Shown here one piece after another: positions 13,521 through 20,332 of a stretch of 20,332 nucleotides of DNA. The notes under the pieces are model-generated. The model did no database searches. It saw only the letters and a program-made list of their open reading frames with translations, and had not been told where the DNA came from. This DNA is from a virus. The DNA lies in IMG/VR virus record IMGVR_UViG_3300038825_000380, positions 15,014 to 35,345 of that record; one strand, written 5' to 3'. Both the position numbers and the translations under genes were made by a program. Numbering within the stretch: position 1 is the first letter of the stretch; every line of letters starts with the position of its first letter.

Positions 13521-16500
13521 ATGGCTTATGATAAAGATTTAGATCCACAAAACAATCAATTTTTTAAATATACAAGTCAAGAATATCAAAAACAATTTGA
13601 TGAATCTAAAGAAAATCCTTTTGATAAATATACTACAGATGAGTATGCAGAAAATTTTAGAGTTCAAACATTAGACGAATATCTTGAACAACCAAAAATA
13701 GATGCTCAAGTTGTTCAACCTTTAGGTGTAACAATTAGAGAAGATGCTAGAAAAATTTGGCAAAATGTAATTGAAGAAATGTTAGGAGAAGATGAAGAAT
13801 TAGAATTTACAAGATTTATGGAAAGAGGCCTTGGAAAAAGTACTCTTAATGTTGCTACCCAATTTCATACGGAAAATAAATTTAGAATACAAGGTGCTGC
13901 TGACTATAGACAAGCATTACAAGAAGCAGAAGATGCTGGTATTTTAGAAAGAATGATAGAACAAGGTGCTACTATATTAGGAGATGTGCCTACATTAGGT
14001 ATCGGTTATGGCATAGGTTCATTAATTGGTGGTCCTACAGTTGGTGCATATGGTGCTGGTTTTTTAACAGAAGCTGTTAGAACAACATATTTAAGAGCGT
14101 TAGAAAAAGAAAATGATGAAAATCCTGTAGATACTTTTTCTGAATGGTGGGATATTTTTATAGACGAAGGTATATCAGAAGGTAACAAAGCAGGTATGAC
14201 TTTAGCTGTAACACAAATTGCGCCTGGAATAGCTGGTCCAATATTGTCAAAATTACCACTTGTTTCTAAAGAAACAGCTAGAGGTCTTGTTGGTGAATAT
14301 ATAAGTCAAATGACAGCTTTTACTGCAATGGGATATTATTTTAATGGTGAGTTACCTGATCGTAGAACCTTACTTGCAGATGCAGGTTTATTTGGTGTAT
14401 TAAATATATCTAGGTTTGGTAAAAAAGCAATAAAAGAAGAAAGTCTTAAAAAAGGTAAATCACAAGATGAAATTTTAGAAGAAGCATTAAATGATCCAGC
14501 AAAGAAAGATATTTTGTATAGTGAAAATATATCTACTTTTACAAAAGATGCTGATGGAAATATAATAGGTTCACCTGAAAAATATATTGAAGTTTCTATG
14601 CTAGATCAACTTCCTACAATAGATGGCAAAGTAGCAGGAACAGATCCACGTTTAAAATTAGAAATTTCTAAATTAGATGAAGAAACACCTTCTACATTTA
14701 TTGAATTTACTGATGAAGGAGCTATCAAAGGGAAAACAAAAAAAGAAAAAACTGAATTCGAATTAACACCAGAGGGCAAGGTAGAAGGAGTACAAGTAGG
14801 AAGTAAAAAATATAGAGAGGCTATAGAAAAGGTAGGTAAATCTTTACAAGATGAACCTTACATAAAAAGAAAAGCTCAAGAAATTCGTGAAAAATTAAAA
14901 AATATGAAAGCAGGTTTTTCTGTTCTTTGGAGAGATAATAAATATGTTACAAAAACAATAGAACAACGATATGGTTATGACACACGTAAATCGGAACAAG
15001 GAATGTCACCTTATGATAGATTAAGAATGTTAACTGCTGCAGGTCAAAAAGCTGAATCTGTTTTATTGCATGGAGTACCTAAAACAATTAATAGTGTTGA
15101 AACAGTAGGTCCAGGAATAATACGTATATTAGAAAATTACAAAATTGTAACTCCATTGTTAAGAGAACTTACAGATAAATATATGTTATCAAAAGGACTT
15201 TTAGAAAGATACAAACAAGGTAAAGAAACTCTTACTGCTGAACAACTACAAACTCATAGAACAATTGTTAAAGAATCACCACAATTTATTAAAGATGCAA
15301 CAAAAGAGATGCAAAGATTTTTAGATCAAGAACTTAATTATTATGTTGAATCAGGAATAATCTCAAAAAAAGAATATAAAGCAATGCGAGAAGCTAATAA
15401 AAATTATATACCTGTGCATAAAGTAGTTACTGAGCCACAATCATTTGGTAAAAATCAACCCTATAGTGAAGTTGTAACATCTCCTTACAAAGAATATCTT
15501 GGAGGAGGATCAAAATATGCCAGTCCAATAAATACAATTATAAATAATACTATGTATCGAATGGTTTTAGCAGAGCGAAATATTGCCTATAGAAACTTTT
15601 TTGATAAAACATATGAAGTAAATCCTAAATTAATACCAGAAGTATTAGGCAAAAGAAGACTTAAAAAAGACCAAGTTGACATAGATATTAAAGATTTATC
15701 AAAAGCATTAGATGTTTCTGAAGATCTTTTAAGAGCAGGTGGAGTTGGCGAAGGTTTTGCTATTTTTAAAAAGCAAGAACCATTTGGATTGAAAGCTAAT
15801 GAAGTAGCAATAAAAAGAAAAGGTTTTATAGAAATATATACATTAGATCCTAATTTAGCTGCAGCATTTAAAATCGATAATCCATTTATAGCTGATTTCT
15901 TAGGATATGGTTTTGAAAAAAATCTAATACAACGTCCTGTTACAAAAGCAATAAAGGTTGGTGTTACTGCTGATCCTGAAATGCAACTTAGAAACTTAGC
16001 TAGAGATACAGTTGGCAATTCTGTTTTTAGTAAAAATTTAGACAATATACCTTTTTATACATCAGCAAGAGGTGCTTTTTTATTCTTTGGAAATAAACCT
16101 TTTACTTTTAAAAAACCTCCAAGCTGGACAAAACCATTAGATATATTTGTAAAAGACGGAGAAGGTTTTTTACAAAATGCAATAGAAGGTGGTTTATTAA
16201 GACAAACATATTTTAAATTTGATAATGAATATTTTTCACCTGATATGCGTAAATATTTTCAAGATAGAAAATTCAAAAATCAAATAGAAGGAAAAGATAC
16301 AGACTATGCTTTAAAACAATTATGGGCAACTGCTGCTGATTTTTCTGAAAGTATATCTAAATTAGGAGATTTAGAATTAACTTACAAAAGACTTCAAAAA
16401 ACTGATCTTAGTAGTCCAGAAGCAATGAGAAAAGCTGTACTTGATGCAAAAGATTTAATGGACTTTTCTAAAATGGGTTTAAAAACACAAGCAATAAATC

Positions 16501-17654
16501 AAATATCTGCATTTTATAGTCCTAAAGTTTTAGGTGCAGACAAACTGTATGAAGCTGTTAGGTATCGTCCAATGGAAACTGCTATTAAATCATATCTTTA
16601 TATAACATTACCAGCAACAATTTTGTATGCAATAAGTCATGATGATCCAGCATATGATAATTTAAGTGAATTCGAAAAAGATTTAGGATATAACATTCCT
16701 TACAAATTTGGTTCTGCAGATACTAAATTTTTACACGTGCCTGGTGCTTTTGAATTATATCAATTTGCTGGTGTAGCTCCTGTAAAATTATTACAAGCAT
16801 ATAAAGAACAAGATCCAGAGCGATTTACTGATTACATGAATAGATTTATTTTAAATTGGGGAGCATCTTTAGTTCTTCACAGATTTTCTGATACATATAG
16901 AATTACTGGAGAAACAATGGCAAATTATAGTTTGTTTTACAAAAATAATATTGTAAATCAAAACAATCAAAGATTTTTAGGACCTTGGCAAACTACATCA
17001 TACACTTCTGAAATTGCAAAAACTATAGCAAAAAAAATAAATGTTTCAGCAGGTAAAGTTGATTATATGATTAGACAAACAACTGGTGGCATAGGAAGAA
17101 ATGTTTTAGATTTAACAGATTATCTTGCTAAAAAAACTGGTTTTGTTGCTAGTCCTATAGATCCTTGGTCAGATGAATGGATAGAAAATTATAATACAAT
17201 TCCAGTTATAAGATCATTTATAAAAGGAAACCCTAAAATGAATTCAGAACCTATTACTAGGCTATATAAAATATGGAATAAAAGTAAACCTTTGATAGAT
17301 ACAGTTAATAAATTAGAAAATGAAGGTAAGTTCGAAGAAGCTGATAAATTAATTGCTGAAAATCAAGTTATGTATGATTTGCATATAGACCTAAAAGCAG
17401 CTATAGATGATATTAAAATATCAAGAGAAGAAGTTGAATTTATACAACAATCAGAAGAACTATCTGCAAATGAAAAATTTCAATTATTAGAAGCAGAATA
17501 CTCTTTAATAGTAGATCTTTCACGAACAGCATTAAAAGATTACATATATTATAGAAATAAATTCAAAAAAGATTTAGAGGCAGAAACAAAGGCAGATGAG
17601 GAAAAAAGGATACAAGAGTATTATAGAATACTCAAAGAAAGTATGATAAAATAG
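13521..17654 (+). CDS. Giant internal virion (ejection) protein, T7 gp16 position
   Basis: This is the largest complete gene, 1377 residues, in the place and size of T7 gp16 (1318). N-terminal repeats (NQFFKYTSQEYQKQF at 12-26, NPFDKYTTDEYAENF at 32-46) are followed by Gly-rich hydrophobic segments at about 149-185 and 226-250 that could enter the inner membrane. The middle is long and helical with LNYYVESGIISKKEYKAMREANKNYIPVHK (in pieces). The region about 990-1090 (ISAFYSPKVLGADKLYEAVRY, YLYITLPATILYAISHDDPAYD, FLHVPGAFELYQFAG) resembles LPD38-type polyvalent-protein domains of phage ejection proteins. No lytic transglycosylase domain is seen at the N-terminus, unlike T7 gp16. It ends with a charged helix. 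Confidence 0.78.
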   Translation: MAYDKDLDPQNNQFFKYTSQEYQKQFDESKENPFDKYTTDEYAENFRVQTLDEYLEQPKIDAQVVQPLGVTIREDARKIWQNVIEEMLGEDEELEFTRFMERGLGKSTLNVATQFHTENKFRIQGAADYRQALQEAEDAGILERMIEQGATILGDVPTLGIGYGIGSLIGGPTVGAYGAGFLTEAVRTTYLRALEKENDENPVDTFSEWWDIFIDEGISEGNKAGMTLAVTQIAPGIAGPILSKLPLVSKETARGLVGEYISQMTAFTAMGYYFNGELPDRRTLLADAGLFGVLNISRFGKKAIKEESLKKGKSQDEILEEALNDPAKKDILYSENISTFTKDADGNIIGSPEKYIEVSMLDQLPTIDGKVAGTDPRLKLEISKLDEETPSTFIEFTDEGAIKGKTKKEKTEFELTPEGKVEGVQVGSKKYREAIEKVGKSLQDEPYIKRKAQEIREKLKNMKAGFSVLWRDNKYVTKTIEQRYGYDTRKSEQGMSPYDRLRMLTAAGQKAESVLLHGVPKTINSVETVGPGIIRILENYKIVTPLLRELTDKYMLSKGLLERYKQGKETLTAEQLQTHRTIVKESPQFIKDATKEMQRFLDQELNYYVESGIISKKEYKAMREANKNYIPVHKVVTEPQSFGKNQPYSEVVTSPYKEYLGGGSKYASPINTIINNTMYRMVLAERNIAYRNFFDKTYEVNPKLIPEVLGKRRLKKDQVDIDIKDLSKALDVSEDLLRAGGVGEGFAIFKKQEPFGLKANEVAIKRKGFIEIYTLDPNLAAAFKIDNPFIADFLGYGFEKNLIQRPVTKAIKVGVTADPEMQLRNLARDTVGNSVFSKNLDNIPFYTSARGAFLFFGNKPFTFKKPPSWTKPLDIFVKDGEGFLQNAIEGGLLRQTYFKFDNEYFSPDMRKYFQDRKFKNQIEGKDTDYALKQLWATAADFSESISKLGDLELTYKRLQKTDLSSPEAMRKAVLDAKDLMDFSKMGLKTQAINQISAFYSPKVLGADKLYEAVRYRPMETAIKSYLYITLPATILYAISHDDPAYDNLSEFEKDLGYNIPYKFGSADTKFLHVPGAFELYQFAGVAPVKLLQAYKEQDPERFTDYMNRFILNWGASLVLHRFSDTYRITGETMANYSLFYKNNIVNQNNQRFLGPWQTTSYTSEIAKTIAKKINVSAGKVDYMIRQTTGGIGRNVLDLTDYLAKKTGFVASPIDPWSDEWIENYNTIPVIRSFIKGNPKMNSEPITRLYKIWNKSKPLIDTVNKLENEGKFEEADKLIAENQVMYDLHIDLKAAIDDIKISREEVEFIQQSEELSANEKFQLLEAEYSLIVDLSRTALKDYIYYRNKFKKDLEAETKADEEKRIQEYYRILKESMIK
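17616..17633 (+). other. Perfect 7-bp hairpin before the tail fibre gene
   Basis: GAGTATT (17616-17622) and AATACTC (17627-17633) form a perfect 7-bp inverted repeat with an ATAG loop, inside the last codons of the giant internal protein gene. AGAGGA (17656-17661) and the fibre ATG (17670) follow. There is no T-run, so it is not a standard terminator. RNA processing or 5' stabilisation of the fibre message is possible. Confidence 0.45.
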
Positions 17655-17669
17655 TAGAGGAATAAGCAT

Positions 17670-20332
17670 ATGGCAATATCAACAACGATTATAAAAAACA
17701 GTTATTCTGGTGATGGTTCTAACGATACCTTTGCGTATCAGTTTAAAATTACTGCAGAAGCAGACTTACAGGTTATTATAAGATCTGCAGCAGGTACAGA
17801 AACTGTTAAGACACTGACAACACATTACACAGTTACTGGTGTAGGAACTGCATCAGGGGGTAATGTAGTATTTACAGGGGGGAATATCCCTACAGCTACT
17901 GAAACAGTAGTTATAAGAAGATCTACAACTCAGACACAAACACTTGATCTTGTTGAGAATGATCCATTTACAGCAGATTCTGTAGAAGGTGCATTTGATA
18001 AGAACCTAGCAATAGCACAAGAACTACAAGAACAAATAGATAGAAGCATAAAAATTTCAAGAACAAATACTATGACCTCTACCGACTTTACCACATCTGC
18101 AAGTGATAGAGCAAGTAAAATTCTTGCCTTCGATACAAGTGGTGAGATATCAGTAACACAAGAATTAGGCACATACAAAGGAACAGATGCTACTGTTACA
18201 ACAGAGGCATATGTGCAAAGAGATATAATTAAATCTACAACAGCAGGACAACTTAATAATGTATATATTTGTGTAGCAGATGCAGTTGTAGGAGATTCTT
18301 TAACAGATACAGATCATTTTGAATTATTAGTAGATGCTGTAAGTGCAGCAACAAGTGCTACAAACGCAGCTAGTTCTGCCTCAGCAGCAGCAACTTCAGC
18401 TACAAATGCTGCAACATCTGCTTCAAATGCCTCAACTTCAGAAACCAACGCAGCTACATCAGAAACAAACGCAGGTACAAGCGCAACAAATGCAGCATCT
18501 AGTGCAACTGCAGCAGCATCAAGTGCGACTTCTGCTGCAAGTAGTGCAACAACAGCCACAACTAAGGCATCTGAGGCATCCACATCAGCAACTAATGCTG
18601 CAACAAGTGCAACTAATGCAGCAACATCAGAAACTAATGCAAGTAATTCAGCTACAGCAGCAGCAACATCAGAAACAAATGCTGCCAACTCAGCGACAGC
18701 AGCAGCAACTAGTGCAACTAATGCATCTAATAGTGCGACAGCTGCAGCTACAAGTGCTACAAATGCGGCAACTTCTGAAACCAATGCAGCGACTTCTGCT
18801 ACTAACGCCGCTACTTCTGCTACTAATGCAGCAACTAGTGAAACAAATGCAGCAGCAAGTTATGATAGTTTTGATGATAGATATTTAGGAGCTAAGAGTT
18901 CAGCACCAACAGTAGATAATGATGGAGATGCGTTGATTACAGGTGCATTATATTTTGATACCACTGCAAATGAAATGAGAGTATATGATGGATCATCATG
19001 GGCAGCAGCAGGTTCAGCAGTAAATGGAACTTCTGGCAGATTTGTTTATACAGCAACTGCAGGACAAACAACATTTAGTGGTGCAGATGACAATGCAGAA
19101 ACATTAGCCTATGACGCAGGATTTATAGATGTATATTTAAATGGTGTTAAAATGGTTAATGGTACAGATGTAACTGTAACATCAGGTACTTCAGTAGTAT
19201 TTGCATCTGGCGTAGCTTTAAATGATATAGTTGAAATGATTACATATGGAGCATTTAATCTTGCTTCTTTTGCAGCTACAGCAATAACTTCAGGCACATT
19301 AAATATAGCAAGAATTGCAGATGGTTCTATTACAAATGCTAAACTAGACAATCCTGGTAGAAGAAATTTAATTATAAATGGTGATATGAGAGTTAATCAA
19401 CGAGGATTTGCAAGTGATGTGGACAATGATTATACAGTAGATAGATTTGTTTATCAAAGTTCACAAGGTGATAAATTTACAATTACACAAGACACAGACA
19501 CTCCTAGTGGAGAAGGATTTGTAAACTCATTAAAGTTTGTTACAGCATCAGCAGTAACAGTTGGTGCATCTGATTATTTTATGATTACTCAACCTATTGA
19601 AGGTTACAATGCTGCTGTTTTGAATTTAGGAACAGCTAGTGCAAAAACATTTACATTATCATTTTGGACAAGAAGCTCTTTAACTGGAACATTTGGTGGT
19701 GCAATAGGTAATGCTGGAACTAGATATTATCCATTTACATATACTATAAGTTCAGCAGATACTTGGGAAAGAAAAACAATTACAATTGCAGGAGATACAA
19801 CAGGAACTTGGGCTACTGATAACACTCATGGATTAATAGTAAGATTTGGTTTAGGTGTTGGCTCAACTAAATCTGGAACAGCAGGAGCTTGGGCAGCAGG
19901 AGAATTTTTTAGTGCTACTGGAGCAACAAGTGTAGTTGGAACTAGTAGTGCAACTTGGTATTTAACAGGAGTGCAAGTTGAAGTTGGAAGCACAGCATCA
20001 GATTTTGAACATTTAAATATTACAGAGCAATTACAATTATGTGAAAGATACTTTAATAAGTCTTATGCTTTATCAGTTGCACCTGGTACAGCAAATACAA
20101 TTGAAGGATCTATTGCAACAAGAAATGGTAATTTCACAGATAATAATAGCCCATTTTGGCACGTAAGTTTTCCTACTAGAATGAGAACAGAGCCAACTGT
20201 AACAACTTTTGATTATGCTGGGAATAGTGGCAAAATTAATGGTCCAAGTAATGCTTCAGTTACTGCAACAGCATATCAAATAGATGAACGAGGTTTTAAT
20301 ATTCTTAATTCATCTGGTTCTTCAGTTGCAAA
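17670..20332 (+). CDS. Tail fibre protein (3' end beyond the window)
   Basis: The frame is open from the ATG at 17670 to the last base, giving 887 full codons without a stop; the C-terminus is missing. AGAGGA at 17656-17661 is the ribosome site. Residues about 1-140 resemble the T7 gp17-type virion-attachment domain: FAYQFKITAEADLQVIIR, TLTTHYTVTG, ENDPFTADSVEGAFDK and ELQEQIDRSIK. Residues 226-393 are 24 uninterrupted Ala/Ser/Thr/Asn heptads, a likely trimeric coiled-coil shaft. A linker with YDSFDDRYLGAKSSAPT, a beta module with RFVYTATAGQTTFSG and VYLNGVKMVNG, and then a lectin-like region with NLIINGDMRVNQRGF, VDRFVYQ and VEVGSTASDFEHL follow. The last resembles a widespread ligand-binding module of marine phage fibres. 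The protein should bind the host surface. Confidence 0.93.
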   Translation, partial: MAISTTIIKNSYSGDGSNDTFAYQFKITAEADLQVIIRSAAGTETVKTLTTHYTVTGVGTASGGNVVFTGGNIPTATETVVIRRSTTQTQTLDLVENDPFTADSVEGAFDKNLAIAQELQEQIDRSIKISRTNTMTSTDFTTSASDRASKILAFDTSGEISVTQELGTYKGTDATVTTEAYVQRDIIKSTTAGQLNNVYICVADAVVGDSLTDTDHFELLVDAVSAATSATNAASSASAAATSATNAATSASNASTSETNAATSETNAGTSATNAASSATAAASSATSAASSATTATTKASEASTSATNAATSATNAATSETNASNSATAAATSETNAANSATAAATSATNASNSATAAATSATNAATSETNAATSATNAATSATNAATSETNAAASYDSFDDRYLGAKSSAPTVDNDGDALITGALYFDTTANEMRVYDGSSWAAAGSAVNGTSGRFVYTATAGQTTFSGADDNAETLAYDAGFIDVYLNGVKMVNGTDVTVTSGTSVVFASGVALNDIVEMITYGAFNLASFAATAITSGTLNIARIADGSITNAKLDNPGRRNLIINGDMRVNQRGFASDVDNDYTVDRFVYQSSQGDKFTITQDTDTPSGEGFVNSLKFVTASAVTVGASDYFMITQPIEGYNAAVLNLGTASAKTFTLSFWTRSSLTGTFGGAIGNAGTRYYPFTYTISSADTWERKTITIAGDTTGTWATDNTHGLIVRFGLGVGSTKSGTAGAWAAGEFFSATGATSVVGTSSATWYLTGVQVEVGSTASDFEHLNITEQLQLCERYFNKSYALSVAPGTANTIEGSIATRNGNFTDNNSPFWHVSFPTRMRTEPTVTTFDYAGNSGKINGPSNASVTATAYQIDERGFNILNSSGSSVA
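18345..18848 (+). repeat. 24 tandem 21-base (heptad) repeats in the fibre gene
   Basis: Twenty-four consecutive seven-residue units of the type AATSATN, AATSETN or AASSATA fill 504 bases with no phase break. Each unit is 21 bases and codons vary freely among gca/gct/gcg and aca/act, so the array is conserved as protein more than as DNA. Glu takes one Ala position in about a quarter of the units; one unit (ATTKASE) carries the only Lys. This fits a coiled-coil or alanine-zipper shaft as in T7 gp17. The array is a candidate for length change by recombination. Confidence 0.9.

Noticed and set aside
15587-16045. Antisense open frame of 152 codons inside the giant internal protein gene
   Set aside because: The + strand frame has clear domain-like sequence here and the antisense product shows no recognisable feature or ribosome site.
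18314-18784. Long antisense open frame of 156 codons, Ala/Val/Leu-rich
   Set aside because: It mirrors the heptad repeat of the fibre gene; repetitive codons without complementary stops keep the opposite strand open. No ribosome site or neighbours support it.
18343-18888. Gln/Leu-rich open frame of 181 codons in another forward frame
   Set aside because: It is a frame shadow of the same 21-base repeats, with low-complexity product and no start context.
1-20332. CRISPR array, insertion sequence or defence system
   Set aside because: No spaced direct repeats, no transposase or terminal inverted repeats, and every gene fits a phage late module.

Overview
The window is one strand-coherent late module of an AT-rich, tailed, podovirus-type bacteriophage. 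All 18 genes I accept read on the + strand and are packed almost without gaps. Together they cover DNA packaging, capsid, tail, internal (ejected) proteins and the start of the tail fibre. The head-tail connector portal, tail tubular proteins A and B, gp14-like internal protein and gp17-like fibre N-terminus are T7-type. The Bbp19-like gene right after the portal recalls Bordetella phage BPP-1. Low GC by eye, strong A/T codon preference, the marine-phage style of the small proteins and the modular fibre suggest a marine phage, possibly of SAR11 or another AT-rich marine bacterium. The host is an inference; nothing here proves it. No host gene, integrase, polymerase, lysis gene or tRNA is visible.

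Layout: (1) 71-2074, packaging: small terminase, a small four-cysteine protein, large terminase. (2) 2071-2810, four very small lysine-rich proteins. (3) 2810-3716, two small proteins sharing an identically spaced C-terminal motif (STILTG, 11 residues, KTLLGG), flanking a degenerate GNAT-fold protein. (4) 3716-6435, portal, Bbp19-like protein, scaffold. (5) 6436-6594, the only real intergenic region, with an extended -10 promoter and a foldable leader. (6) 6595-7983, major capsid protein and a probable decoration protein, closed by a UUCG-capped hairpin at 7995-8018. (7) 8032-11108, tail tubular proteins A and B. (8) 11110-17654, three internal virion proteins of 212, 589 and 1377 residues. 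(9) 17670 to the window end, a tail fibre with at least 887 codons, cut off by the window.

Read together: the terminase packages DNA through the portal into a shell built by capsid and scaffold proteins. Tubular proteins form the nozzle, internal proteins are probably ejected to build a channel through the cell envelope, and the fibre finds the host. Nine junctions are TAATG, TAGTG or ATGA overlaps, which suggests translational coupling. Strong GGAGG sites are kept for a few genes, including scaffold, capsid and decoration protein.

No wholly new system is evident. The least explained parts are the capsid-gene leader, the paired STILTG/KTLLGG proteins, the lysine-rich cassette, and hairpins that sit just before several ribosome binding sites.
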